A stretch of DNA of 64,000 nucleotides from the NCBI GenBank assembly GCA_028583685.1, contig JAMXIF010000077.1, positions 9,050,078 to 9,114,077 on the forward strand, given 5' to 3'. The notes beneath the pieces are model-generated. The model had not been told where the DNA came from. It did no database searches and saw nothing but the letters and a program-made list of their open reading frames with translations. This DNA is from Petaurus breviceps papuanus. Its lineage: Eukaryota; Chordata; Mammalia; Diprotodontia; Petauridae. The position numbers were made by a program, and so were the translations under genes. Each line of letters begins with the position of its first letter. Positions within the stretch are counted from its first letter, which is position 1. Shown here piece after piece: positions 1 through 11,954 of this stretch.

Positions 1-240
1 GACCTTGAGGTATCAATTTGCAAGGTATATGAATTGGGAAAAATAACAAAGGCAAAGAAACAATTTTGAACATTTTAATATAAAAAAGAAAAAAGTGACC
101 TGTGACCAAGATAATGTCAGTAATTACTGACCTACATGACTATTTTGTTATTTCTGTAAAACTTTAGAAGAATAACATAAACATATTTCATGGCTTTCCT
201 TGATAAAGACATAAGTAACAAAATTACCATTTCATTTTTT
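1..240. other. Unique AT-rich sequence
   Basis: I see no gene or recognisable repeat here. Confidence 0.4.
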
Positions 241-283
241 TAAATATCCCATAGTTATAAAAAAGAAAGAAAATAACAAAAAA

Positions 284-453
284 CAAGATGGCTAGGTAGC
301 GCCATGAATAGAGCACCAGTCCTAGAGTCAGGAGGACATGAATTCAAATCCGGCTTCAGATGCTGAACACTTACTAGCCATGTGACCTTGGGCAAGTCAA
401 TTAACCCCAATTGCCCTGCCTTGCCCCCTCCAAAAAAAAAGAAAAAATCATTA
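284..453 (+). mobile_element. WSINE1-like tRNA-derived SINE
   Basis: The head reads gatggctaggtagcgccatg, with a tRNA-like B box (ttcaaatcc), 'tgtgaccttgggcaagtca' and an A-rich tail after 'ccccaattgccctgcc'. A 14-bp duplication (aaatatcccatagt) lies at 242-255 and 454-467. About 28 bp of A-rich sequence sits between the left duplication and the SINE head, which is unusual. Confidence 0.85.
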
Positions 454-479
454 AAATATCCCATAGTAGAGCTAATTTT

Positions 480-1250
480 TCTAATCACACAACTGACAAA
501 AAGATGTAGAGAATATAAGATTCCATTGTACCTACTCTTTATATATCATCACAAAAAAATGTTTTTGATTCACTAGGAAAAATGATGCCTTAAAATCTCT
601 CTTCCAACAAGCCAATGTCCATGGTCATATCAAAATCATTCAAGGCTACTTAATAGTCATAGCAACTGAGATAGCATTCTTCAGCAACTACTTGATTTTA
701 AAGACATTAAACGGAGAGATATATGTTTACCATAGGCATCTGACATTACAATGGAGAACACAAGTGCAGAATTCAAGTTAAAAATGTATTCTTTATAGAT
801 GGTGAAGTATTCTAAAATTCTTGTTTTCAGATAAATTTCACTGGCTTAATCAAGCCTCAGAATCTCACATCTCCTACATTAAATCCATATTTCAAATGAG
901 TTTGCCTTAACCATCCACAAAGGGGAAATCACGTGGATAAAAACATCCTATTGTCCAGATGACAGTATGCAGCTAGAGGGACAGTATATAGAGCTTATCC
1001 ATCAAACCCACAGACAAACACTGAAATTGGAAAATTAGTTGGGTTCAGAACTAAACAGAAGAGTTTCTTTGGATTCCTTTAAGCCTCTCCTAAAATTTTA
1101 CATTCTGCAATAAGTCTTTTCCTGTTCTCCTTAAGCGGTGCTCTCTTACCTCCACTGTATCCTGTATAGTTCTTTGAATGTTATCTCTCCCATTAGACTG
1201 AACTTCTCGAAAATGGGGTCCTTGCTTTTTATCTTTCTTACTATCCCCAG
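480..1250. other. Unassigned sequence
   Basis: I see no gene or clear repeat. The 74-codon antisense frame at 1090-1314 runs into the next SINE and has no recognisable product. Confidence 0.4.
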
Positions 1251-1251
1251 T

Positions 1252-1500
1252 GGGGCAGTTACGTGGTTCAGTGGATAGAGTGCTGGGTGTGGAGTCAAAA
1301 AGAGTCATCTTCATGAATTCAAATCTAGCTTCAGAGACTTAATAGCCATGTGACCTAGGGCAAGTCACTTAATCTTGCTTGTCTCAGTTTCCTCATCTGT
1401 AAAATGAGCTAGAGAAGGAAATGGCAAATCCATCCAGTTTCTTTGCCAAGAAAACCCAAATGGGGTCACAACGAGTCAGACATGAGTGAAAAACAACTGA
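1252..1500 (+). mobile_element. MAR1-like SINE (tRNA head, RTE tail), full length
   Basis: A tRNA-like head (cagtggatagagtgctggg, B box ttcaaatct) is followed by 'ctcagtttcctcatctgtaa' and an RTE-type tail (aaacccaaatggggtcacaa, then gagtcagacatgagtgaaa). This copy in sense orientation shows what the many antisense copies in the window are. Confidence 0.85.
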
Positions 1501-1506
1501 GCGAGA

Positions 1507-1575
1507 ATAGTATTTCCATTGTTTAGCCCAGTGCCTGGAACAGAGTAAGTCAATAATAAATGATAATTGACTAAC
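1507..1575 (+). mobile_element. L2 3' end fragment
   Basis: The text 'gcccagtgcctggaacagag' followed by 'caataataaatgataattga' matches the L2 3' terminus. Confidence 0.6.
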
Positions 1576-2110
1576 ATTGAATAACTGACAGACTGTACTG
1601 CCTTTGAGACCTGGAAAAAACTCCTTTAATAACTCCAACATTTTCCCTGAAAAGCCCATCTTTTAATAATGATATTCTACCAGTGTTGCTACATGACATT
1701 GAAGCATGGAAAACTATCATCTCTGAAGAACTATAAAGGAGCTCACATAGGGCAATGGAAAGGAATGTAAAGGATGTGAATAGGGTACAATGTACAACAA
1801 ATAAGGAAGTACATAAGAGTCAGATTAAAAGATGCCATCAAAGAAATGGACACCAAAAAAGGATTTAGACTGAGTTCTGGCAAAAGTAAGGGATCAACGA
1901 TGAACGGCCCATGTGTTCCACTAATATGTTCCATATCTCCTGATATGAAAAGAAAGAGGGGAAGTCCTCCAGAATTTTGGGAGTAACCCAAGTTTTGAAC
2001 CTTTGTAAGGATATGGATAGGAGTCAAAAAGGATTGCTAAACATAAAAGAGAAGTAATCTGCATCACTGGAGGAAACAGCAACATCAATGACATCATAGA
2101 TCCATGTAGA
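1576..2110. other. Unassigned sequence
   Basis: I recognise no repeat. The 94- and 66-codon antisense frames overlap each other in different frames and show no family motif, so I do not call a gene. Confidence 0.4.
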
Positions 2111-2111
2111 C

Positions 2112-2262
2112 CATATGGCATGGTAGGGTCAATAGGTGTTAGAGTTAGGGAGATTTGGATTCAAATCTGGTCTCTTATATATAATCACTATGTAATCCTG
2201 AGCTAGGCTCTTAACCTCTCAGTGATTAATTTAACTCTGTAAGACCAGAAGCTACACACACA
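2112..2262 (+). mobile_element. CORE-SINE (MIR/MON1-like), degraded
   Basis: The B-box region 'ggattcaaatctggtctc' and the following 'ggctcttaacctctcagtg' are the usual CORE-SINE landmarks. The copy is diverged. Confidence 0.6.
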
Positions 2263-2264
2263 CA

Positions 2265-2430
2265 ACCAAAATATGTATGTATATATATATTTATGTTATT
2301 ACTATATTTATGAATACTATTATAATATACACATATAATAATATGCAAATATACTTATATATTTATAAATTAATAATTTAAACTTAATTTAAATTAATAA
2401 ATTATATATACATTATATATATACTGACCT
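2265..2430. repeat. AT-rich low-complexity tract
   Basis: Alternating TA/TATG runs and A/T-only stretches continue over about 150 bp. Confidence 0.8.
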
Positions 2431-2607
2431 GCCATAAGTGAAAGAATATTAAATACCAATATTACCCCTATGCTAATGAAATCATTGTCTGGAAAAATAA
2501 CAATCCTCTACTAAAATGCCCAAGTAGCATTTAGTAAATGCTTATTCATATGGAAGAGACTTACCTTGGAATAATTGGAAGTTGCTCAAATTGAAGAATA
2601 AAGTAAA

Positions 2608-2815
2608 GGCTATGCTATAGTGGGAAGAATACTGGTCTTAGAACTAAAAAACCTGGAATCTAATTCTGACTCTGATACCTCCTAGTTGTACGACTCTGGT
2701 GCAGGCCCTTGATCTTCCTGAGACTCACTTTTTCCATCTGTGAAATAGAAGCAGCAATATTTGAACTTCCCACCTCTTCTGATAAAATTGCTCTGTAAAC
2801 TTCCAGAGAAACATC
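2608..2815 (+). mobile_element. MIR-type SINE
   Basis: 'gctatgctatagtgggaaga', 'tgactctgatacctcctag' and 'catctgtgaaatagaagcag' match the MIR layout. It is old and diverged. Confidence 0.65.
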
Positions 2816-3765
2816 ATGTTCTTATGGAGATACTGCTGCACCAAAGTCAGAGAGGCTGAATTCTTTGATTCCTACTAGCTCAGAGACCAGAAGCAGATAA
2901 ATTCAAGTTTTCTCATTTTCAAAATGAGGTTGAAGATGTTAGAATACTCACTTCAGTATTATTGGGAACCTTCCATCAGATGACATTCTAGGAAAGCATT
3001 TCAGATACCCTAAAGAGCTATAATGGCCACCTTTGCTACATTTCCAGCAGCATATGGATCTTGTCTAACATTATTTTGAAGTATGTAACCAGAATAGGTG
3101 AAAAAAAGAAAATGTGTAAAGGTAAGAAATGGGAGTTAGACTAATTAAAGGAATCAGGCAGGAGTGTGGCTGGAAATTGGGGTACAAAGTAGGGAGGTGC
3201 TTTTCACAGTACATCTCCCAGGACACCTGTATATAGATCATGACTCTGCCCACAAACAAAATATTCCTTCCTCAATTTTTGTTGATTTTGTGATCTTCAG
3301 ATTCTAATCAAGTAATGAATGGCTGCTGTGCTAAATTTTATCTAAATATTATCCCCAGGAAAGTAAAAAGATCCAAGACTCACAGATCTAGAAAAGCTCA
3401 AATCTCCAGCTTGATGACAAAAATTTCCTAGGGTAATTCTGAAACTCCACTTAATACTGATATTATCACTGCCTCATAACACTGTGATTCTTAGGTTTCG
3501 ATACTAATCCAGAGAAGGAAATTCACACTCCCATTTGTTAGTGAATGAGGTGACAAAAGAACAAACCAGGTACGGGAAAATTAGGAAGGGAAGGGTTGCC
3601 CTTGGAGGTGATTAAGATGGAGGAAATCTCCATCTGATTCTTCAATTCTGAAATTAAATTCTTATCCTCAATATTTACTCCATCTACTTCTAAACTTTTC
3701 TCTTTCTTTTGATGTTGAATGTAATATATAGTTTCTCAGTAGAGAGATAGTAACTACTAATGATG
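2816..3765. other. Unassigned sequence
   Basis: No gene is supported, and there is no clear repeat beyond short SINE-like words near 2900. Confidence 0.35.
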
Positions 3766-3769
3766 GCTA

Positions 3770-3960
3770 AAATTTAATATTCTTTACAATTATTATATCA
3801 TTTGATCCTCACAGCAATCCTGGGAGGTGGATGCTTTTATTACCTCTGTTTTACAGATGAGGAAACTGAGGCAAATTGGGTTGAAGTGACTTGCCCAGGG
3901 TCACACATTTAGCAAGTGTCTGAGATCGAATTTGAGCTCAGATCTTTACTCCACAGCATC
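3770..3960 (-). mobile_element. MIR-type SINE, antisense
   Basis: The sequence contains 'cagatgaggaaactgaggca', 'gtgacttgcccagggtcaca' and 'gatcctcacagcaatcctgg', which is the reverse complement of the MIR core and tail. Confidence 0.8.
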
Positions 3961-5220
3961 GCCAATCAATACAATACATTAGAGAAGCAGAATAAAGCAC
4001 ATGTCAGATACTACCAAAGTGTCAGGTTACTTTGCCTAAGTAATTTTTTTTTATTATAAGAGAAAATTACTTTGGAACAAGGGACTATTGGGACATCATG
4101 ATTATTTTTAATCAATGAAACATTTTTTAATAGAAGTATGCAAGTAAATACAAGTCTTTCAAGAATCCAGTGACAGATTCCCATCCAAACAAACTCCCCT
4201 GGGATGAATTCTCCAAAAGGGCATGTTTATCCCATCTCTATCCCCACCCCACATGCGTCCTTGGGAAGTCTCCAGTCTCTGCCACTTCACCCAAACTGTG
4301 TGGGAAAAGGATATAGGTAGATAAAGGAGTCCCATTAATTGACAATGGCAATGGTGCTTCCCATTCAGCACATTAACGGTGTACACAGATGTGCCTTCTA
4401 GTTCTTGATTTCCGCTCTACAAGGCATCAAGTGGAAGGCTTTGCTCAGGCTTCCCAGGGGGAGTGGTAAAAAGGAGCTTTCTCATGCTGCTTATGTTGGC
4501 TGCAAGATAATGACTCAGGAAGCTGCACTTAGACATTTTCAGGAGCTGTGGTGTCTCCTTCATTGTTCCCTGCACAGCAGGCATTAGGGCAAAAGTTTAT
4601 CAGGAAGAAAACCTGAGGGTTAAATGGAACTGAAGGGAAATTCAAATATGGTTAAATAAAATTTCTTCTTGGGCTTTATTCAAGCCTTTGATTTGCATTC
4701 TTCTGAAAAAAAATTTAAATGATGTTTTAAATATAGCCATTCTTTTGTATCCCTCATTTAATCGCAAACCTTTGACTTTGGATATTGTTAATAACATTAA
4801 ATATTAGGCTTACATTGTTAGCTTAATAGTAAGTGGAAAGGATGGCTTGGTAATTGTATGATTTTTCTCACTCAAGTCTTTTCTTTTAATAAGTCAGTTT
4901 AAAAATTCAAGAGACAGTCTAATGCAAGGATACTACCAGGAAAGCTACTCAGCCAGGAAAGAGTCATTGCCGATGCAAATCGCTTAAAATTTGGAAATTA
5001 ATGAGTTCTACTAACTGAGTTTATCCTCATCAATTACGGAAATGCCACCTCAAATGTATATTCATTAGGAATACCGTGTTCTTGGCTTTCTAAATTCTGT
5101 AAACTCATTTTCCAATAGTTGAGAAAAATCTCCAATGTGACAAAGAATCTTGAGCACACTTTGGCACCTCCATTTCCTAACTCTCCTCTCCTCTCCCCCA
5201 GACCCACTCATCTTTAAACT
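3961..5220. other. Repeat-poor sequence
   Basis: No repeat family stands out over about 1.2 kb, and the small reading frames at 4159-4587 show no motif. Conserved non-coding sequence could be present but cannot be judged from one genome. Confidence 0.4.
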
Positions 5221-5224
5221 CAGT

Positions 5225-5396
5225 CTGTGTTGTGGTGGGAAATAGACTTGATTTAGATTTATAGAACTTGGGTTCAAATCTCAGTTCTGGTAACACTTCT
5301 GGGTAAATCTCTTAATGTCCCTAGACCTTGGTTTCCCTATCAGTAAATGAAATTAGATAGCCACTGAGTTCTCTTTTAGCTCTCAAATTCTTTAAC
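5225..5396 (+). mobile_element. MIR/MON1-type SINE
   Basis: 'acttgggttcaaatctcagt' is the B-box region, and the tail carries 'gttctcttttagctctcaaa', common in this SINE group. Confidence 0.65.
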
Positions 5397-6165
5397 AAGA
5401 TAACCCCTAAGCTCCCTAAACCTACTGTTCAATTGTACTTAGTAGGAAATAGAATTCATGATAGATTCACTTACTAATGAACTATTGTAGGAACTATTAG
5501 ATAGCTAGGATGACAAGAGAGAGTCACTTCCTGAGCATTTTGCAGTTGTTGATTTTTCCCTCCTAATTGGAAAAAAAAACCACTCTTTGTCTGTGTTCCC
5601 CTGGAGAAATGATCTGAACTTGGGAGTCCTTTGAAGTTCAGAAAGAGTTTATGATACAAATCAGTTGCAGGAGAGGGGGACCCAAGACAAAAAACAGGCT
5701 CATTTGTAAAGGATTAAAAAACTTACCTCTATGCAGCTATTCATTTCTTTCCAAAACTTGTTTCCATTGAGTATGAGCCCATTTATGGTAAAAAAAAAAA
5801 GTCTCCTTTGGTAGTCTCCTTTTAAAATGTTTCAGGTTTGAGAAAAATTCACCACTAAGCTCTCCTACAATACATTTGGACTCACACTACTCCATTGTGA
5901 CAATGGAAAAGTAGCCACAAAATGTCACTGGGATCAGAAGTTAAATATGCGATTCCATTTACAAAGTTGAAAAATTATATTTCCAATTACCTTTGGTAGA
6001 GCTTTCAACTGCTAACAGTCAAGTAGCATAGCTTTTCATCTTTTTATTTATCTATTCACGTCTGCACTTTTCATTCAGACAGAATTATTAGACTGAGGGA
6101 AAAATAGGAACAAAAATTCCTTTGCTTCTTTTCCACCTGCTGTCATGCCATTTTATGTGGCAGAA
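5397..6165. other. Unassigned sequence
   Basis: I see no gene or recognisable repeat. Confidence 0.4.
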
Positions 6166-6171
6166 TATGTA

Positions 6172-6457
6172 GATTAGATATATAGATGACAGATAGAAAT
6201 ATAGATTATAGATGAAAGAAAGATAGATGATGGATGGATGGATGAACAGAGAGGTGGAAGAGGAAGAGAGAAAGGGGTAGATAGATGGATAATCATAATT
6301 ATAGACAGATGAGTGGACAGATGGATGGATGGATAGACAGAGAGGTAGAGAAGTAGAGGGGTAAAGAGAAATACAGAGGTAGATAGAGGATATATGAATA
6401 GATAAATTAATAATAAATAGATGATAGACAGATAGACAGATAGATAGATAGATAGAT

Positions 6458-6508
<51 letters not shown>

Positions 6509-6521
6509 GGATAGATAGAGT
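6172..6521. repeat. GATA/GATG microsatellite
   Basis: Imperfect GATA and GATG repeats run for about 350 bp and become a near-pure GATA array at about 6435-6520. Such arrays vary in length between individuals. Confidence 0.95.
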
Positions 6522-7470
6522 AGCCTAATAAAAGGTCAGGTTCATTTTTGTATTCTTAAATATGGTAAATGAAAGTGCATTAAAAATTTCCAAAGTATAT
6601 AAGTTCAAGGTAATATTAATATTATTATACATTTTCATCCACTAAAGTCCTCCTCCCATGCCTTATCTTAGCTGAGAAATGATCATGCCTTCTGGAGCAA
6701 GGCCGATGGAACACAAACTTTGGCAGGTTCTACCAAACTGGAAAGGCTTAGATTGGAGTATACAAGTTGATCTGGATGCCTGGCACATGAGGACTGGACT
6801 AACCATTTTGGAGGACCCTTACCAACAGAATTTCAGCCAGAAAGTATACATTTTTTGGCTACAACATTTCACAAAAACTACCTGCTAAAATTTAGAGAAG
6901 CTAAGGACCTTTGAGACTAGTTATTATTATTAAAGAGAATCATCTTTCTCAATAGAGTAGTCATTGTCAAGCGACTGGAGTCCCAGAAGAATGAATGGAG
7001 GCAGGAAGGGTGAATGATGGAGAGGATGTTTCTAGAGGTAGACAGATGAATTAAGGGAACAGTAGGAGTCCTTTTCAAAAATTTGAAAGAGAAATGAGAA
7101 TTTAAAATTACAGCTCCAGGATATATTTTCATCCTTCTGCAGATCTGTGATCTCAGTAGGGTGGAGAAAGATCCCAAACCATCCACACTTTCTCCATCTG
7201 TGCAACTTTTGTCCATATCCTATTATAAATCCTTCAAAAGCATTCCAGGTAACATGCTGGAGATTTTCCTCTAGATCTCTTGACAATTCATGGATACCAG
7301 TGAAACACGCTGTACAAATTCTCTGCATGACTGGCTCACATCCACATTTAATCAGAATCTCCCTCATTCAGTCCTTTACACTACTCTGATCTATAAATTT
7401 TGTTGGTGATGTCCTGCAGCATCCCTGTGCCCATCACACCCCTTCTCATTGCACCTTGAATTATTCAGAG
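6522..7470. other. Unassigned sequence with short open frames
   Basis: Frames of 69 codons (+, 6679-6888) and 111 codons (-, 7032-7367) are open, but I recognise no domain, start context or exon structure. They may be remains of an old repeat. Confidence 0.3.
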
Positions 7471-7474
7471 ATGG

Positions 7475-7560
7475 GTATTCCAAGACTCACAGCCACATGG
7501 TGTCATCAAAAGTTTATTGTTTAAAAGTTGGGTCTTGATTCCAGAGAAAACGTTGGGATC
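7475..7560 (+). repeat. Segment related to the RTE-adjacent sequence at 36715
   Basis: The text around 'ttccaagactcacagccaca', 'tattgtttaaaagtt' and 'gagaaaacgttgggatc' lines up by eye with 'ctccaagactcacaaaaaac', 'gcttttaaacagtt' and 'gagaaggttggcatc' near 36718-36796. The second copy lies next to an RTE relic, so this is probably the same repeat family. Confidence 0.45.
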
Positions 7561-7888
7561 ATCAAAAAAATACTGCACAATTTGCCTAAATTTGCATCAA
7601 AAACATAAGTTTGAGTGGCCATAGTTCTCAACAGTAATGTATTCATTCAATACCTCAAACACGTATAACTTTGTCCGTGCAGTTACTCTCTCTACCAAGA
7701 AATATCGTAGCCCCTTTGTGATTTAGCTTGGTCATACCCTAAAATATCTCCATATTCCAAATATTTGACTAGCACTTTTGAATTTAGTATGGCTAGGCCT
7801 TAGACAACAGCCTGATCTTTAGACTCATAACAGAAGTCTTTCTAGTTTGGCAAATTCTGGAAACGGCCTTTGAAAACACCAACATACC

Positions 7889-7975
7889 AGGGCGGCTAGG
7901 TGGCACAGTGAGTAGAGCGCCAGCCCCGGAGTCAGAAGGACCTGAGTTCGAATCTGGCCTCAGACACTTAACACA

Positions 7976-8013
<38 letters not shown>

Positions 8014-8083
8014 AAACTAGCCGTGTGACCTTGGGCAAGTTACTTAACCCCAATTGCCCTCCAAAAAGCAAAAAAACAACAAC
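7889..8083 (+). mobile_element. WSINE1-like SINE with internal CA expansion
   Basis: The copy is full length from 'ggcggctaggtggcacagtg' to 'ccccaattgccctccaaaaa'. Near-perfect 16-bp duplications starting gaaaacacca lie at 7872-7887 and 8084-8099. A CA array replaces the usual 'aacacttactagc' segment. Confidence 0.9.
7971..8011. repeat. CA dinucleotide microsatellite inside a SINE
   Basis: A nearly pure CA run of about 20 units lies within the SINE body and presumably grew from its 'cacttaacac' segment. Confidence 0.9.
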
Positions 8084-8099
8084 GAAAACACCATCATAT

Positions 8100-8830
8100 C
8101 ACCAAGAGGAATCGGGAATACCTTATTCACCTTTGTTTTTGGAACATGCACTAGAAATTTAGACATCATTTATTTCTATTAAGAATTGCAAAACATTTGT
8201 TTTCAAATGCTTTTTGGGTTGTCATTTCTGTTTTAGACGATCACAGAGAAAGCAAAGGCTGCATAATGCCTCTTTCCATTGCTGAAGTATAATTAGTCAA
8301 ATATGAGAAAAAAACTAACTACAACAATAACAGGGAGTAAAGGCCTAAATAGTTCAGACGTATACTTAGCTCAACTCTCAGTATTGTTTACCCATAAGCC
8401 AAAAGATAAGGCAAACGTCCAGTTACACAAAGAACCTACTAAAATGAAAGTCCTATTTTTAATTGCCTAAAAACTTCAAAGCGAGTTTTAAGAAAAAAAG
8501 AATCTCTACTAAGACTACACTAAAAAACTATACTGTGTTAAATGTCATTCATCAAGAATGTGTTTGTGATATGTCTGCAGGATGACTTTAAAATCTAGCT
8601 CCCAGCTACTTTCTTGTCTTTCTAAATATTTTAGAAATTAGTTGAATAAGTTGCAGTTATAGTTTATCAGGTGTGCCTTTTTTCTAGACAAGTAACTCTT
8701 ACAGCTGAACCACAAAATCTCTCATACACATCTTTGTGACTTAAAAATTCCAATTTTAATGTGATCTAAAATATTAGATTTCCCCCCCAAAAAAACAGAG
8801 TCCCTAAGTTTGTTTCCTGTGTCTTATTTA
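8100..8830. other. Unassigned sequence
   Basis: I see no gene or clear repeat. Confidence 0.4.
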
Positions 8831-8831
8831 T

Positions 8832-9083
8832 TGTGGTTGTTGAGTTGTTTCAGTCATGTCTGACTCTTCATGACCCAATTTGGGTCATGATACTGGAGTG
8901 CAAAAGATCCCAGAGTGGTTTGCCATTTCCTTCTCCAGCTCATTGTATAGATGAGGAAACAAACAGGGTTAAGTCACTTGCCCGGGAGTGACACAGCTAA
9001 TAAGTGTGTGAGGCCAGATTTGAACTCATAAAGAAAAGTCTTCCCGATTCCAAGACCAGAGCTCTATCCACTACACCTCCAAA
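8832..9083 (-). mobile_element. MAR1-like SINE, antisense
   Basis: It starts with the RTE-type tail (cagtcatgtctgactcttca), passes 'ggtttgccatttccttctcc' and ends at the tRNA-like head 'gctctatccactacacctcc'. Confidence 0.85.
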
Positions 9084-9780
9084 ATTAACAGACTCAGTAA
9101 AAACATACAATACCTTATTTCTAGCTTCCAACTACAGTTGTGATCAGTTAGCTCATCTCTTCAACCTTGCAGAAATTATAAAGACTTTTTATACAATTTC
9201 ATTAAGTGATCTATTATTTTTCTCAGTAAATGTCATTTCCTGAAACAGTAATTAATAAAAACAAAGAGTATTTCCTACTGTGAATGTTGTTTCCTTTTTG
9301 TCTGGGCTGCATTTCTATCATTTGCTATTTCTTATAAAAAGAGAGATTATTGTTAATGACTGGCATTTAATTAGGTTGTTTTATCTTTGGTTAAACAAAT
9401 TTGCAGACTTTCATTATCCTACCTACAAAGACCCACCCAACTGTTTACATGAATATTGATGTCTTCATAATGACAGGAGCCTTTTTTCTTCAGATACTGT
9501 TACTATATAGTGATTATAAGAAAGTGAATAATATCCAATGTGCAGGAATCCCTCTTGATTTTTCTCAGGAATCAAATTCCTTCTTAAAGGCACAAGTCAA
9601 TAGTTTACCCTGGATAATCATAATCACATAAGAATTGTACTCAAAGAATAGTATAATTTCTGGTTATTTTGAAACCTATGACTAAATACTGATATCATGT
9701 CCATATTTATAAGGATTTCATTTCAAATACATTTCTTTGAAAATCAATACTCCAGGAAATAATAATAATGAAGCAACAAG
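9084..9780. other. Unassigned sequence
   Basis: The 79- and 76-codon plus-strand frames nearby carry no recognisable motif, and I see no clear repeat. Confidence 0.4.
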
Positions 9781-9782
9781 CA

Positions 9783-10030
9783 GAAGCAGCTGGTAGGATA
9801 GTGGATAGACTGTTGAACCTAGAGTCAAGAAGAAATAAGTTTAAATCCAGTCTCAGACACTCAGAAGATGTGTGACTCTGGGCAAGTCACTTAACTTCTG
9901 TCTGCATCATTATAAATTGGGAATGATAACAGTATTTACCTCCTTAGGATCAAATGAGGTCATATTTGTAAAAGCATTGGGTGCTTTTGGCACATAGTAG
10001 GTGCTATATAAATGTTTATTCCTTCCCCTT
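9783..10030 (+). mobile_element. MIR-type SINE, long form
   Basis: The head 'agcagctggtaggatagtgg', the B box and 'gtgtgactctgggcaagtca' are followed by the long tail 'gcacatagtaggtgctatat'. The same long form recurs at 22290, 35973, 41852, 52095 and 56550. Confidence 0.75.
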
Positions 10031-10034
10031 CCAA

Positions 10035-10272
10035 GTATTTACTTGGCACTTTAAGGCATTCTAAGTGCTCTATAAATATTACCTTGTTCGATTCTCAAAA
10101 TAACTGACAGGTGGGTGCAATTATTTTCTGCATTCTACAGAGGAGAAAACTAAGGCAGACAGATTGATTGATTTGCCCAGGGTCATATTGTTACAATGTC
10201 TGAAGGAGGATTTGAACTCAGATCTGCCTGACTTCTGGTTCAGCACTCTAGCCACTATGCAGTTTAGCTCCT
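10035..10272 (-). mobile_element. MIR-type SINE, antisense
   Basis: 'gtgctctataaatattacct', 'gatttgcccagggtcatatt' and 'gaggatttgaactcagatct' follow the reverse MIR order. It lies directly next to a sense copy. Confidence 0.75.
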
Positions 10273-10279
10273 ACTAAAT

Positions 10280-10970
10280 GTCCATTTGGAATGTCATTGG
10301 GGTGAATAACCGATATCCAGAGATATTGATCCAAACAACACAATTTCTAAGATTCAAATCGTGAATATCTAATTCTCACTAAGATTTGTAACTTGACTTC
10401 TTAAATAATACGATGGATGCCTATTGCTTTCATTCTGTGGATTCTAGCTTTAAGGATCCATGGATTCACCCCAGAAGAAGACAACCAACATACCAAATTA
10501 TGTAATGATGGAATGTTTAATGGTATAATGGCATAAGTTCCCACCAGGGTATAAAATAAGATGCATGGTGCATTAGGACAAGTACAAAGAAAACCCTTGC
10601 ATTTTAACTGAATGAACAACTTGGCTCCTATAGTGTTTATAATTGTGTCATTTATACCTGACAGCATCATCCCTATGACAAAAGCAATATTACTGAACAC
10701 ACGTAGTTATTTAGATGCATTATTAAAAACAGTAGAGAAGAATGGGTGGAATGGGGAATGCCCTTGCCACTTTGCTCTCTTTGGGTCTTCAGAGTTCAAA
10801 GGTCCATCAAAACACAAAACGATCTTTAAATATACTTATGTCGAATTTGTTGAAAACCATAAAACCTCAATAATTCGATCTACCAAGAAAGAAAGTTTTG
10901 ATTTGGGAATGCCTGGATGAATTGTAGAATGAAGATATGACTGAATATTACGAAGTCATGAACAACAAAC
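10280..10970. other. Unassigned sequence with a 102-codon open frame
   Basis: The plus-strand frame at 10612-10920 is open but shows no domain I recognise, and the segment leads directly into an L1-like 3' end. Repeat-derived sequence is the more likely explanation. Confidence 0.3.
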
Positions 10971-10974
10971 ATGA

Positions 10975-11400
10975 GGGAATCAGAGAAATGTAGTAAAACT
11001 TATATGAACTGACACAACATGAAAAAAGCAGAACCAGGATAACAATAATGCAAATGACAACAATAATATAAACAAATCTACAGACAAAATAACACTAAAA
11101 TGTAGCCCAAGTCTGTTTGGTTGTAATGACCAATCTCTGTCCTAAAAAGAAGATGGTGAAAGGCTCAACTTTTAAATGTTTTAAATTTTTAAAATTACCT
11201 CTAGTAAGTAGAGAAGTTGGGGACTACAGGTGAAGCATGAAATATATGCTATCAAATAGGGTTGCTGTGTCAGCTGGTTTTTCTTGGCTGTAAGGAAGAG
11301 ATGAATGATGGATGGGGTGGAATATATCAGGAAATCAATTCTATCAGTAATTATTGAAAAGAGAAAAAAACAATTTTAACTTGATACTTTGGTGGATTTC
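10975..11400 (+). mobile_element. L1 3' end relic
   Basis: 'acttatatgaactgacacaa', 'agcagaaccaggataacaat' and the stretch near 'aaataggg ttgctgtgtc' resemble the 3' end of marsupial L1. It is diverged, and the exact subfamily is unclear. Confidence 0.6.
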
Positions 11401-11954
11401 ATTGATAGAAGTACTCCATCAATGTGAATGGCTTTTCATAATGCTGCCATGTTTTCTCATTCTGGGTAATTCTTGCCCATATTTTTCCATAAATTCTTTC
11501 TCATGCATCTGATACCTCTCTTGTCCCTCATTCTTGCTAGAAGGTTGATTTCTTTCCATTCTTTGTCACATAAACATTCTATAACATCCTTATTGATATT
11601 ACTATCATCAGTGGTAATATGCTTTGACCTTCCTGTCCCTATCAGGTATCTTCCCATTGCCTATGGGCTACCTGTAATTTTTGACCTTCTGAGAATATGT
11701 TGTTCTGCAGTTTTCAACCATATCATATCACCAGTAGAATACGGGGATTTAAAAGGCAGACTTTTGTAATAGAGCAACTTAGAATCATTGAAGTACATTC
11801 AGTTATCCCAATAACACGCAGTCTAATCTCCTCCTACTATACAATTTTGGGGCTAGATCATTATATATTTTCAGCACTAACTCAAGTTATACACACTAAA
11901 GATTTACTCAAAGAGCTATCCGGCAATGAAGTCTTAGACAAATTCATGATCATG
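11401..11954. other. Unassigned, possible old LINE remains
   Basis: Open frames lie on both strands (66 codons antisense at 11457-11657, 98 codons sense at 11473-11769). The antisense frame has a basic, charged composition, but I cannot place it in a family. Confidence 0.25.

Noticed and set aside
10612-10920. 102-codon frame as a conserved protein
   Set aside because: There is no recognised domain, it lies in the middle of repeat remains, and there is no splice or promoter evidence.
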